From Branchiostoma floridae (Eukaryota; Chordata; Leptocardii; Amphioxiformes; Branchiostomatidae), in the NCBI RefSeq assembly GCF_000003815.2, contig NC_049993.1, forward strand, positions 2,299,662-2,353,271: DNA of 53,610 bases. The letters run 5' to 3'. The translations under genes and the position numbers were made by a program. Every line of letters begins with the position of its first letter. The first letter of the stretch is position 1. Below the pieces are notes generated by a model. That model ran no database searches, had not been told where the DNA came from, and saw nothing but the letters and a program-made list of their open reading frames with translations. Positions 11,340 through 23,778 of the stretch are shown one piece after another.

Positions 11340-11965
11340 TACTCACTAACTCCGGAGCATACTCCGGAGCAGTTTTTTTACTCCGGAGCAGTGTTTTTAC
11401 TCCGGAGCAACACGTATAGTTACTCCAAAGCAATGATTCACTGCATGTACATATAAATGGTATATATTTGTACGTACATGACAAATATACATACTTACAA
11501 CAAATATACTTACTCATTTACTCCGGAGCATACTCCGGAGCAATATTTTTACTCCGGAGCAGTGTTTTTACTCCGGAGCACCACGTATAGCTACTCCAAA
11601 GCAATGTTTCACTGCATGTACATATAGATGGTATATGGTCGTACGTACATGACAAATATACATACTTACAACAAATATACTTACTTACAACAAATATACT
11701 TACTCACTTACTCCGGAGCATACTCCGGAGCAGTATTTTTACTCCGGAGCAGTGTTTTTACTCCGGAGCAACACGTATAGTTACTCCAAAGCAATGTTTC
11801 ACTGCATGTACATATAGCCGGTATATGTCCGTACATACATGACAATTATACTGTCTTACAACTAATATGCTTACTCACTTACTCCGGAGCATACTCCGGA
11901 GCAGTGTTTTTACTCCGGAACAACACGTATAGCAACTCCAAAGCAAGGATTCACTTCACGTACAT
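11340..11965. repeat. CTCCGGAG palindrome array, right arm
   Basis: Inverted copy of the array at 8590-9215 with the same four units and box order. Confidence 0.85.
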
Positions 11966-12444
11966 ATACATGGTATATTTTCGTACGTAAAACTAACCTG
12001 TACGATAAAACTAGATAAAATAACGAAAAAAGGAAGGCCTCCCGGCGTTTAGCCTTACGGCCAGGGCAAGTAAGGGCATGTCTCACGAGAGGGGGGTGGG
12101 GGTGGTGTTAGGGGGGGTGTAAGAATTTCCTCGGTGGGTAGGAAGGTCGACCTGAGCCTTGGTTCAACCCAAAAAAAAAATAGATTGATTAAAGAAAAAG
12201 GCGTAGAGCCTTACAACCAGGCCAAATAAGGGCATGTCCCTCATGATTGGAGGGGGGGGTCAGGGGGGGTCATTGGAGGGTGTCATAGTTACCTTGGTGG
12301 GTCAAAAGGTCGACTTGACCCCTCTTTCACCCCTATCCAGAGCTCAGAAAAATACCCCTAGACTAGACCGTCAGACGATGACCTCTGACCTGCGCCTGCT
12401 TTGCGCCTGAATAAATAATAGCAGCGTGTCCCTACTATACTACT

Positions 12445-12450
12445 TGTGTA
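12445..12450. repeat. Right 6-bp direct repeat (TGTGTA)
   Basis: Matches 8104-8109 and directly follows the last base of the right arm (...CTACTATACTACT). Confidence 0.5.
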
Positions 12451-12460
12451 TGTTTAGTGT

Positions 12461-12495
12461 GTTTGTGTTTGTGTGTGAATGTGTGTGTATGTGCT

Positions 12496-12543
<48 letters not shown>

Positions 12544-12560
12544 TGTGTGTGTGTATGTCT
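12461..12560. repeat. (TG)n microsatellite
   Basis: Interrupted TG dinucleotide repeat, purest at about 12500-12541. The short ORF across it is low-complexity artefact. Confidence 0.9.
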
Positions 12561-12689
12561 CTGTGAATATTTATATGTGTTCAACAGCAGAGTGAAAACA
12601 AACGTTGGAAATAATTTACAATGATATGTGAATATTTTTTCACGTTGGCAAATAAATACATTCCAACATTCTGTGTAATGACAGTCAAT

Positions 12690-12785
12690 TGTTTCATTCA
12701 ACGACGTTTTGGATCGCATCTTTATCTTAAGCAGCGACACCTAAGCTGCAGTGCTATGTTAACTAGTCAGAATTGCTATTAGGTC
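12690..12785. repeat. Decayed copy of the repeat family at 47781-48038
   Basis: AGCAGCGACACCTAAGCTGCAGT and AGTCAGAATTGC here match AGCAGCGACACCTATGCTGCAGT and AGTCAGAATTGC near 47918-47960, in the same order and spacing. Confidence 0.6.
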
Positions 12786-15045
12786 ACATATGATCACTAG
12801 AACATCTGTTAGATAAAACACCGGCCTGCATATCAAACAATGTTGTTATTCAACTCCATATTTCATTGTTGTACACGTTGTACATGTTACGGTAAGGTAA
12901 ATTACCTCACCTAATCATTCCTTACGAAGGCAACGGCTGAAACGGTGTAAAAACGGTTCAAAAAGGCTTATTTTGGTAGCGACGTGTATTATAGTCAATT
13001 ATAAGAAATCCATTCTTAATTCTCGAATCGGTTTGCCATAGCAGTGTGGCTCGAGTAAACTCGTTGGACGACCTAATCTTAAAGTGACATCATAATAGGT
13101 GATAATTGGTTTCTTAAATGTCAAAGGGTTAATCAATTACCGGTAGTAGTCTAAACGACAGATTATCGTCACAAATTAGACAACATGTTGCCTGCTCTAG
13201 CAGGAGCATATAATCAAAACATGAGTCATAATCAAAATAGAAAAATAAAAAGCATAGCCGAAAAAGTTCAGAAACTTGATTTTTGTTCAAAATACTTGCG
13301 TCAATGCTCTAGAAAACCTTTTTTGATAGAATTGATATTTTGATATACATGGGTTAAGCACCAGGGCTACATATTTGTAAAAAGACATAAATTCCGACAT
13401 TTACCTCAATTACATTTCTGTTACTTCTTAATGAATAGAGCAAAGCATGTTTATTTCCCTTAGAAATGGTACTTTACTAGTATTTGAAGCATCTTCTGTG
13501 CAACTACTGATTGGGGGGGCGTCTCCCCTCCCCTCTTCTAAAAAAAGTGTCGAAATGTCCCCAAGCAAACACGTCACGTTTGTTTTGTGACGCACTAACA
13601 TAGTCAGCTCTGGTGCTAGACTCCTATGTACGTAGGCAAATGACATACGAGGTATCGTCGTAAATGGTCATAAAATCAAAAGATCATGATCAGCAATGAT
13701 AGAGGATATTATACAAATGATATAGTAACAGCAGAAAGACTCTTGAATTATAGGCTAACATTTCGAATTGTGTTGTCTAAAAGAACGTCCGAATATGCAG
13801 AGTACGTGCTTTAGCATAGAGCAATTCTGAAATCAAATCATAGATGGTAATTCTTTTTGCTATGACTTTTACAACATAGTCTGCTACCATTCGTTGTGAA
13901 CATTCTTTTAGCATACGTAGTAAAGTTTTTGTAAATTCCTTGGCAAGATCTCGATATGATAATCATGTCCATTCTACACAATATATGTCCCACTTTCGTC
14001 CAGATGCCGTGCGTGTCACGGATTTTAAAAAGATTCGTTGACTTGTTGGATTGGTTTTAAAACCATTGTCTGTCACTAGACCGTGTTATGTGTTTGTATC
14101 AGTGTAAACACCTGTTCAAACGCTGTACTGTCAACGGCTGAGTTTACAAGTGCGTTTTCGAGTCTGTTGGTACATATGTTTATTACACAGTGTATTTCAG
14201 AAGTGTTGACACCGACTGAGAGTACTCCGAGTGTGTAGACCCGGTCATTGTTGGACAGGGAAGATGTAAAACGTATCTTGGCTTGTTCTTCCAGATTGTG
14301 AAATGATTACAAACCAGCCTTTGAAATGAAGTGTATTGTATTATATATGAACGCTTTACCGTATGTTTTCATTTGGCAAATTGTACCATGTATATGGCCC
14401 ATTACCTAATGTCTGACGTAACTGCACTGGATCTGACTATTGTATTGTTTGACACATGTATATCATATGGCATGAGGCAGCAAGCGGCCATCTTGGGGAG
14501 GGTGATAGTTGACTTTCGAGGGCTCGCTACTATGATCATTTGGAAAACCTGCTTATTAATTCAAAGGCTAGCTTCAGTGTGTTATAGACATGTTACTGTT
14601 TAACCGTTTTAATCCACTGTCTGCAAGCAATTTTATAGACATACAATCCTTTCAAAACAAAACCGATTAGTGCGTTAATTTTGCGGAGACGATCTACGTG
14701 TATGATAAAGAAAACAGAAAATATGATTAGCATGCTTTTACACATCTATATGTTAACTTTATCCATTGCAGAGTCCAAGAATGATAGCTTAAGTTGTTGC
14801 TTTATATTACGTGCTATTTGTACACGTGTCAACATCATTCCGGCATTCATAAGCTCAACGAACAATAATACCATTTGGCGCACTTAACAAATCAAATCTT
14901 CTGTTTTATAATTCGTTATTATATTGACCAATCAGGCGAACAAGGATCATTGCTAGAAATTTCTATGTCTACGTTTGGGGTTGTTTTGATGGTCTTTTTA
15001 TGACCTTTTCTGCATTTTCTCTATTCGTCCTCGTTTTTTCTGGCA
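12786..15045. other. Large mucin intron, unassigned
   Basis: AT-rich sequence. Short ORFs (for example 13428-13646 and 14331-14603) show no domain, codon bias or convincing splice sites. Nothing was recognised. Confidence 0.5.
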
Positions 15046-15149
15046 ACCGTTCAGAAGAACCTGTTTGAGTAAATGCTTTTCTACTCAATCCTAGCCTACT
15101 CGAAGATTAAGTAGAAATGCATTTACTCAAACAGGCTGTTCTGAACGGT
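15046..15149. other. Long hairpin, ~40-bp stem and ~25-nt loop
   Basis: The left arm 15046-15085 and right arm 15111-15149 are reverse complements at about 37 of 40 positions; both contain CTGTTTGAGTAAATGC or its complement. The total of about 104 nt is in the range of a precursor microRNA, but a tiny MITE would look the same. Confidence 0.75.
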
Positions 15150-18100
15150 GAGAAATCTTACAGATTGCAAAAGTTACAAGAGTTTGAATCTAAAAATGGC
15201 TTAGTCATTGGAGTTCCTTTTAAAAAAAATAACTGGTATTTGTGTGTAGGGTGAAAATGAGGGATGCTTTGCTTCTTTCGGTTCCCTTGTAATTGTTCCC
15301 ACACCCTTTACTAAATAACACACACTGCATAACGTCTGGTTTATATCCCCGTTAACAGCTGGTGTATAATTCCAGACGTTTGACGTCTCCCGGAAACAAC
15401 ACTAGTTTATTTTTTCACACGACCTGTTGTTATCTCTAAATGTTGTACATTACATCTAGCTTGTGAGTTTTATAAGAAGGGTATTAGTTGTGCTTTGTGA
15501 GTAACGCAAGATATTATCTCGGAATGAGCAACTTAATGATCTCCTCTCACGCGCTGGCTGGACTGCGCCTATTATCGTCCTACAAAGTACTGGTAGAATA
15601 CTTTTCACAGAAAAAATATAGCATCATAGGTCATAGACAAGTGAAAGAATGCCAAATATAGGAAAATCATCTCGCAGTAGCTATAGGGTGGTTTTATGAA
15701 AAGTTTGATTCTATATGGCTTTTTGGGCCACACTAATTTGACGTTACTGCTGACTTGATGGCATGAACTATGCCACCCCCCCCCCCCCCCCCAACCCCAC
15801 AAACTGATGTGAGCACGCGATAAAATATGGCGAAATGCTTGAATTATAAAGCCTAACAAATATTGTACAAATTGACGGAGCACACAGAACTTATTACAAC
15901 AAACAACTTTTTTTTCAGTAGGTAGGTTTTTCTTTGTTCTGTTTTGTTTTGTTTCAGACAATAATGTGAAAAACGACCTACTAGTCTTTCTTCACACGTT
16001 TAAGTCTTGATATTGTTCTTACAGAAGATAGGTTGTCTTGTCAACAGTCAACGAAACTAGCGCCTACACAACTACCTGTTGTTCTTGCGGATGCTGTTCT
16101 TACAAAATACAGATCGTTGCAATGCAGCAATAATTACTTTGGCGGTACCAAAAGTTTAAAAAAATGTACAATTGAGCTCCGACCTGGGGTCAATTGTTCA
16201 ACTTGCTCTACTGGAAGTCAGACAACTCCTTCTTTCTTATTGAAGTGAATCTTTATGAAATATTCTGACAAAGTTATCAAAGATATTATGGCATGGGAAA
16301 CTCGACCGACACCGCTCTGATCACAGTTCAACCGTAGCTTTTTTTCTCTCCACTAACTTCGACTGTAAAGCACTGACCACAATGATTTGAGCTTTGGTAA
16401 ATGTTGACGAAAGACTCCACAATATTTAATTATTCCCCAAAATTTGCACTGTATGTATGTAGTGCACATTATTTCATGGCGAGACCGAAAACTCATTGAT
16501 CACCCCTCGTAACTTTTTGACGACACACCTACACACATGCAGAGCCCTGCCCTGCCGAACATTGATGACATACCATGGCCAGTGTCTCTAAAGCTATCAC
16601 ACTTTTGGAGCACTGTGATCTTAGCTTGGAGTTATTATAGTGCAATCCCCCTGTTAAACCAGCGAAATGGTGTCGCGACACCTGTAAATGAATGTTTTGT
16701 GGCATAAGATATAATGTATGCAGAAAAACATACGAGCTATTTGTTTTTAATCTTTAACAGAAGTCAAACGTTGTCACAAGCTTCAGAACTTCTCCAAGTC
16801 AGTGATTTCTCACAAAATGAGTGTCCAGAGCTTTTAGGTCAGCATACACCGGAAGAATTGCATAAATACACTGCATTATCGTAACTCGCTCATGCAAATA
16901 ATGATACATTCTTCAACAATTTTAAGTTGACAAGTTTTCTTGTTCAACAGTTCGGATGCTCATTTGTTCACTTCAACCAAAAGGCTAAGAAAAGGAAGAC
17001 CGTCTGTACAATGTAATTAAATCTCCTAACTCATGAAAATATCGAAGATGAATTCCACAATAAAGAGAGAGATACGCTGTTACTGAATATCAGAACTAAA
17101 ACACATTTTCTCTGTCTGGAACACATACCGATATCTTCCATGTACTACTAGCATACCCTACGCCAATATCCTCTTACGTAGGTCAATATATTTGTACATT
17201 ATTCCAAATGCGAGACCAGATCACGCATACATAAATGTGCTGTAACCCGTCTAATGTTATTGATGAAATTTTGTTGCACCGTATCTGTTTTTTAGCACAG
17301 TGTAGTAGCCGTTGCCACACGTTGTATCCTTGTTATACCTAGACTCCAATATTGGCCATGTTAGTTCTCCAAAGGTCTTCAAATGGCCGCCAAATGTGTC
17401 ATTCATTTTTCAAGACGTAATATGTTAGTTTCTAGATTTGTTTGTACTAATAAATATCTCTTTCTCCCTTCTCTCCCTTTCTCTCTCCTGTACTGTATCC
17501 GTTGCTTAGGTCATTTCCGTTGCCAAAAGAGTTATCTAAGGTTAATCTACTTTATAATATGTTAAACTATGGTGCACCAAGTACACCAGCTGCCATATAT
17601 ATTCTAACACTAAGTTATGTTTTGTAAGGTAACCTTCTCAAAACATATTGCTGGATATGTTTGTTTTGTAACTTGCCGATGAGACAATAAACATGTAATC
17701 AGAGCCGAAGAAAATTCAAGAATAACTCCTTTGTGAATCTTTAGTCTGGTCCCTTCAGTTGGTAACTTTCATTTGGGATTAGCAATCCACAACGTAATGA
17801 TTGCTTTAATAGGTTTATAGCCTGCTCAAAACGATGTCTTATTATCAAACACTGATTGGACAATAATTGATCGTAATTGTGCAATGATACAGACAACATT
17901 CGGCCACCGAGGTTTCTGTTTTCAATATGGGAGGGGGGTTTCAATGTAGAAGCATTATCCTTCTTATTTCCTATTATTTTTATATTCGTTTTATTCTGAC
18001 CTCTAAGGGAGGGAGAGATAGCGAGACGCTGCCTTGCTGTCTTGTGACGATTGATTTACAAAAGATTTGACATCCATTTTCAATTAAACAATTTAATATT

Positions 18101-18373
18101 GATCTACAAATAATGGCACTAACGATCTTTTTAAAGATTAAACATTTTGTCAACATGAAAGTTGTTTCTGTCCACACAAACCCAAGAACAGAATCTTTAG
18201 TTACGTATACAGGTGCGAACACACATTACACAACCAAAAACATTACTCCTGCCGGTGGTGATTCTCTCTTCAAGAGATTACACATCAGCGTTAACTACTT
18301 AAAGCAAGGAAAGCATGCGAAAAGCAGAACAAATTTTTCTTTAGAGGTATCAGTTAGGCCATGATAATTCCAG
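15150..18373. other. Large mucin intron, unassigned
   Basis: Contains a C homopolymer at about 15775-15792 and no supported gene. ORFs at 15605-15961, 16033-16248 and 17383-17565 lack recognisable features. Confidence 0.5.
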
Positions 18374-18687
18374 TATATGGATGACATCCTTTGGGAACCC
18401 AAAAGTGATGCAAAAGTTGCCTTCATGTTAAGTCTAGGAAGGCTGAACAAGTCACCACACAGAGCATGGTTTATATAAAGATATATTCTTCGTTTTTGTT
18501 ATTTTGTATCTTCTTTGACTTTTGAATTGACTGTGGCATTCATTCTACGACATCAGTATTCGTTTTTCGATATTTTGTTTGCAAAATATGGCACATAATA
18601 GCTTTGCGATTTACAGTACTATCGAAAACTTTTTTTCTATCTTGAAGACTAAGTAAATTTGATGCGCGAGCGGATGTCATCCATATA
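18374..18687. mobile_element. Small MITE with TATATGGATGACATCC ends
   Basis: TATATGGATGACATCC at 18374-18389 and its exact reverse complement GGATGTCATCCATATA at 18672-18687 enclose about 280 bp without coding potential. The same right end recurs at 42528-42543. A TA target duplication is possible. Confidence 0.65.
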
Positions 18688-19554
18688 ACTGAACCATCAT
18701 GGGCTTATCAGAAATATTACGTTTGCTGAAATTCAAAAGTCTGTCGTTTGTGTTTAGTACCTTTTTTTTAGTACTTTTTTAGTACCACCAGTTCTGAGAT
18801 GTTGTATAACGAGCGAACCCTTGGCTGAACAGGCCAAAGCTCGCCGTAGGCTAATAATTACGCTACTCCAGATTTACAACAAAAGAAGTGGGTTAGGAAT
18901 CTTTTCAAACTGCCGTACCCTGTAATTATGAGCCTGACCCACGTAGGTCCTGTAAGTGGTTACGTCAACATGATGTCAAACAACCCATATTTCAATCCTA
19001 CAAGACAGGCAAAAGGGGAACAAAGAACTGCCGAACGACCTACTATTAAGATAATATGAAGTACAAAATTGATATATCCTTCACCCTCTCACGGTCGTGT
19101 ATGGTTGGTGGTAGTCTTGTATTGACCTTTATACGATTTTTTACGATGTTTCAAAAGTTTAAATTGGACACTGTGTACTACTGTGATTGTACGGCACCGC
19201 ATTGAAGCGCACAGTTCTGTCAGTTCGGTATGCGGTGCAAGCAAAAAAAAACAACTAATAATCATTTAAAAAGGCGAAGTTAAACGATTGATGGACATTT
19301 TTTCAACGTCGGGGTGGAACAAGCCAAACCTCGCAAAAATTGTAATTTAGGTTTACAAAACAATATGGCCGCCACACGTTGTTGAGATCAACAAATTTAA
19401 ATACATCATGACATGTGACAATCCCTGCATGACAGATATAGGAAAATATATCAAAGAAGGTTTAGACATTAGAAATTCCTCCAATGATTGTAACAGCCTC
19501 CAATGATTGTAAGAAACTTATCCCATACTACAACTTCTGTATTAGTTAGATAAG
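18688..19554. other. Intron, unassigned
   Basis: No gene or repeat recognised, apart from a local duplication of TAGTACTTTTTTAG near 18760-18785 and CCTCCAATGATTGTAA twice near 19480-19512. Confidence 0.45.
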
Positions 19555-19642
19555 CGTTAAGTTATAGAACTGTAGTTATGTAGATGCCATACTTTGTACC
19601 CCGTACAATTGTTGTGCAATAAAGCTATTATTATTATTACTA
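19555..19642 (+). mobile_element. Possible non-LTR retrotransposon 3' end
   Basis: GTACAATTGTTGTGCAATAAAG followed by (CTATT)/(ATT)n resembles the short 3' tails with ATT repeats typical of CR1-like elements. No reverse-transcriptase sequence is attached. Confidence 0.35.
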
Positions 19643-19674
19643 ATTTAGATACCAGAAACACCTCAAGGGACCCT

Positions 19675-19902
19675 TAATAGGACCGTTTCACACTTATATA
19701 TCCGTATGAGTTGCGTATTGAATTTTTGGAGCTGAGATAAAGTCAGCCTGGAAAAGTTACTTCTACTTTGAGTCAGCTTGAATGATTATTCAACCAGAAA
19801 CATACTTTTTAGTCTCAAATTTTACGTATGCCAACGTCTCAATACGCAACTTATACAGCCTTGAATATAACGTTACGCACTAGTGTAAACGGGGACTTTG
19901 TG
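19675..19902. mobile_element. MITE-like inverted repeat
   Basis: GAGTTGCGTATTGA near 19710-19723 and TCAATACGCAACTTAT near 19837-19852 are inverted, with outer GGACCGTTTCACACT against AGTGTAAACGGGGAC. Ends are approximate and no target duplication was assigned. Confidence 0.5.
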
Positions 19903-20454
19903 ATAGGCAGTACTTTTTTCAGTTTCAATTGACTACCTTTGGACACTGAAAAAATTACGGTAGATTTTTACCCATAGCTAGGTCCTATGTATGTGTTTGA
20001 ACATGTAAGATTTGTTCGTCGTGTTTCTGTTCACGAAGTAGCTAACTCTAAAACCATTTGATTGGTTGTAGAACATGGTCTATCTAGGGTTAGGTTTTAA
20101 GATATCAATCTTTTGTGCTCAGTGACATTTGACCCTTCGCGTGCTAACTCTTTCAATGGACGCATAATAGTAGTATGCCTCAGGGATTGTTCTAAAACTG
20201 TCACCCTTCCGCAAACATGTCCTTGTCACACTTTTCACACGGAAGAATTCTTCAGCGCGTTTTTCCTACTGCTTCAACCTAATGTTCGTATTTGCCAGGT
20301 AACATTTCTCAAAATGTGGCTGCTATGAGAATCCTCACGATTTTAAAGGAAATGTAACGCATACGCGAACACATCTTGGTATGAATGTATAGTTCTTTGG
20401 AGTAGGTCTCCTTTACAATAAATCATATCATAGTCCTGTATGTTGTTCCTTGTG
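19903..20454. other. Intron, unassigned
   Basis: No gene or repeat recognised. The 71-residue ORF at 20113-20328 has no supporting feature. Confidence 0.45.
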
Positions 20455-22110
20455 CTGCAGGTTACGAAACACATAAGGACAAGAAGACGACAGACAAATC
20501 CGTCATATGACGTGCTAACTTCACAAAAAAGTCACTGAAATGTCCTTGAATTGAGATGGCGTTAAAATGGCAAAGAAAAAAGTTACAGAGATATATGAAC
20601 ATAGATATAAACTCCAGATATAAGCTGGACGGTAGAAAACAGCATACAAATACATATATTGTAGCTCCTATACCCCCTCCCCCACGAAAGAAACTTGTTG
20701 CGCAATGCATCGAAAACCTACAACGTGTAACTTAATAAAAAAAGCTAAGGCGTGGTCTAAAAATGAGATGGTGACAAAATTGCGAGAGAAAAATGTTCTT
20801 GACTATAAACCTAGGTATAAATCCACAAACTGAACACCAAAAAAAATCAACAATACGGTACAAGATTTTATAAACCCTGACCCCCCCCCCCCCCACATAA
20901 AAAAAGAATAACCTGGTGCGGAAAACCTACAAACGTCTCACAAACGACACTTGTAAGTCCTAGAACTAAGAAGGAAAAGAAAATGCCAATAGATATATTA
21001 ACCTAGATATAAATCAATGAACTCAACAGCAGAAGAGAACAATTAGGTACAAGATTCCATAATCAAAGACGAAGAAACATGTTTCGTAGTGTATCTGACG
21101 ACCTACTTCATGAAAAATTAACTGAGATGTCCTAAATTTGAGATGGTAACAAAATGGCGAGGGGAAAGAAAAAGCACATGGATACATGGACTTAGATACT
21201 CTAACAGTACACATGAATTCAAAAGCAGAAAAGAACAATTGAATACAAGATTTTAAAACCCTGGCCAAAACAAATGAATAACCTGTTGTGTAATAAAAAA
21301 AACCTATTGATTCATACAAAAGCTACAAATACGTCGTAGAAATGAGATGAGCGACAAAAAAAGCGAAGTAAATAAAATTTGCGGAGATTTGTAGAGGTGG
21401 ATATACAATCCATGAATTCAACAGTAGGGAAAACATTAGATACAAGATTTTAAAACCCCTAACGGAATTATTTATATAACCTGTTCCGCAATGTATCGGA
21501 AAATCACTAACTTCAGTCCAAAGCTACGTACATGTCCTACAACTGAAATGTCTACAAAGAAAGTTTAAAAAAAAAATATATATATATATAAAAGTAGATG
21601 TGAAAGGTACGAACTCAAAAGCAGGAAAGAACCAACAATTTAGATACAAGATTTCATAACTTCGGACGGAATTGTATAACCCGTTTCTCGATGTATCAGA
21701 ATGATTACCAACTTCGTACAACAGTAACGCTTGGTATGCCCTCAGATTAAGATGGGGTGAAAATGTACCAAAAAAATCCACGCTTTCAAGATCATAAAAG
21801 AACATTAGATGCAAGGTTCCGGGACCCCTTACACACAAAAAATTTACACACGAACAACCTGTTGCGCAATGTGTCAGAAAACCTGCTGAATTCTTACCAT
21901 TAAAAAAAACTCACACATATAAGTCCTAGAATTGAAATAAGGACGCAAATGACGAAGGAAAAGAAAAGTCTTACATTCCTATAAACGTAGGTATGAAGCT
22001 CGGAGTTTAAAAGTAAAAAAAAAACAACAAGTAGGTACACGATTTCATAACCCCTCTCAAAACAAAACATATAACCTATTCCCAAGTGTGTCAAAGTCTA
22101 CGCTAAAAAG
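20455..22110. repeat. Decayed ~200-bp tandem repeat array
   Basis: Variants of AACCTGTTGCGCAATGTATC begin near 20690, 20905, 21075, 21280, 21478, 21678, 21855 and 22070. Each is followed by a T(C)CTA(G/C)AA(T/C)TGAGATG segment, AAATGGCGA, an ATGAACTCAACAGCAGAA segment and GATACAAGATTTTAAAACCC. Spacing is 175-220 bp and units are diverged with poly-A and poly-C slippage. The array ends within 20 bp of the first mucin exon. Confidence 0.75.
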
Positions 22111-22127
22111 TACAAGACTTGTCTTAC

Positions 22128-22197
22128 CTTGAAATAGTCGCTGCACTTGCCACACGAGTAATATAAACCCTAAAAACACCGCAATCCAACGCAACAT
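22128..22197 (-). CDS. Mucin-like gene, first coding exon (signal peptide)
   Basis: The ATG at 22197 opens a frame beginning MLRWIAVFLGFILLVWQVQ, an excellent hydrophobic signal sequence. It runs to a consensus donor TTTCAAG|GTAAGA at 22128/22127, leaving phase 1. The next recognised minus-strand exon with a phase-1 acceptor (codon G|GT) is 7201-7940, which is Ser/Thr-rich and lacks its own start. Joining them gives a secreted protein with cleavage plausible near residue 20. The link across ~14 kb is inference; additional small exons could lie between, or this exon could belong to another gene. Confidence 0.55.
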
Positions 22198-22435
22198 TTC
22201 GTGAAGAAAAAAAAAGAGAAGAACGCTGTAAAAGGAAGTCTGTAGACAAGTTCCGGCGTACGCTCCGTCGAAGACTTGTCCGACTAGGTCTTCTCAGATG
22301 CGAAGCGACTCACAACACGAACAAGTTCTGACTCCTCGCGTTGTTGGTACAGCTTCGTACAGTGAAACTTCCAAGACATGTCACAGAGTTATCCTTCCGG
22401 CGTTGGTAAAGTTTAGAACGACCCCTCTTCTTCCG

Positions 22436-22443
22436 TATAAATA
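22436..22443 (-). promoter_or_regulatory. Possible TATA element of the mucin-like gene
   Basis: TATAAATA on the plus strand (TATTTATA on the minus strand) lies 239 bp upstream of the candidate start codon at 22197. Only position and motif support it. Confidence 0.3.
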
Positions 22444-23770
22444 GAGAGAACGTTTTACACAAGAAGAAGCGATGTCGTTGGCTGCCACCACAGATAAGTA
22501 GCTGACTCGTCTGGTAACCGAATTATGGTAAAGGCGTGGCTTGCTTTTTGCCGTGGGCGATTGTCTTAAAATGATTTATGAAAATAGACTGGTCTGACTT
22601 CTTTTTTTGTTCGTTTTGCGACCGAGCAGTTTTTTCGTTGCTGTGGCATTTACAAGTCCAGGATGTTGCTTGTTGTTGGAAAGTGAATTGTTTTTAGATA
22701 TGACATATTGAGAAAAGATGAAGAACATATTAGCAATTCCGCGTGCTTTCCAAAGATTGTTGACGCGTTGCTATGGGAACGCAGTGCCTCCAGTTCTCCA
22801 TTGTTTTTCTAGACTGACAGTGACAAAAATTTGTCACAGAATATTTGAAGAGACGAATTTACCGCCATTTCTAACTTAAGACAGTTTCGGTTGAAGAAGA
22901 CTTAGTTTCGTCTTTTATTCCCTTTCTTTAAGTTTGAATGCACATGTTGATACAGAACAAGGAAAACTTCCTTGATACGGAATGAACTACAGAACGAAAA
23001 ATTAGTTACTTCAGTAATTACTTAGCACCTCGCTAAGGCTAGGTCATTAGAAGATAAGTGGTCCAACTTTAATTACCCATCATTTTCCTTGAGACGGCGC
23101 TATATACTAGTATTTTATGTACCGCTCCTAGAGTCACTGTGATAATTGTACAATAAAACGTCTGAAAATGACGTCATTTCCCGTTCAGCTGTTTCCCACC
23201 ATTTGAAAGGTGAGTAAAATGTCAAAGGTCAGACAACATGTAAGGACCGGTTGACTGGTTGGGTCGGTTTGGACCCCCTTCTTAGAAAAGGTTGTCAAAA
23301 CTGATGAAACACTTAAGTTAAAAATAATATGTCCGACTAAGGCCAAGCAAAAAAAAAAGTTCCGGTTTCGGTACTGAAAAGTTAGGGTCAGAAGGTACAG
23401 AGTCTCATGTTTCGTATCTAACGTTAAATTTTAGCTGAAGTGGTCCTACAAATGCACTGTACAACTGGAATGTATCAGGCACTGGTATTTTCAACATTAT
23501 ATTATGATTGTGTACATATGCATTGTACAAGCACAAGTATGTTATGAAACTGAACTAAAAAGTGAAATGTTCACTAAACATTCTTTCATCAACTGTTCAA
23601 AGCCCAGAACTGTTAACAGAGTGTAAAATGTAGGAAGTCTGATTTAGACGCCAGGTCAAATATTTTATGCCCTTTTTCAGTAGCCAATTAAAAGATGCTA
23701 GGGTTGGCAAGGTTTTGCCAGTGTCGGTTGGGTAACCGAAAATACAACATTTTCCCTATGCTAATCCATA
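22444..23770. other. Intergenic, unassigned
   Basis: Upstream flank of the mucin-like gene. No coding segment, RNA gene or repeat was recognised. Confidence 0.5.
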
Positions 23771-23778
23771 CGCGTAGA

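Larger units (their letters stand above)
8110..12444. mobile_element. Large palindromic element, ~2.1 kb inverted arms around a gap
   Basis: The left end AGTAGTATAGTAGGGACACG is repeated in inverse orientation at 12444, and the arms match base for base almost to the gap. Differences are homopolymer lengths (C10/C8 near 8290, T9/A10 near 8380) and the last bases beside the gap. Order from outside in: a diverged pair of ~190-bp C-rich repeats, four units with CTCCGGAG palindromes, then a gene transcribed outward. AG...CT ends and a 6-bp direct repeat are known features of Polinton/Maverick elements. No polymerase, integrase or ATPase is visible, and the gap has the default 100-N length, so a large interior may be missing. 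A foldback misassembly is the main alternative. Confidence 0.6.

Noticed and set aside
8110-12444. Dismissing the palindrome as pure assembly artefact
   Set aside because: Foldback misassembly remains possible, but the 6-bp duplication at both outer borders and different flanks beyond it favour a real insertion.
12435-12740. 101-codon minus ORF with His-Thr repeats
   Set aside because: Translation of the (TG)n microsatellite.
20455-22094. Minus-strand ORFs of 64-104 codons as duplicated exons
   Set aside because: They differ in frame between units and show no conserved peptide, so the array is treated as noncoding.
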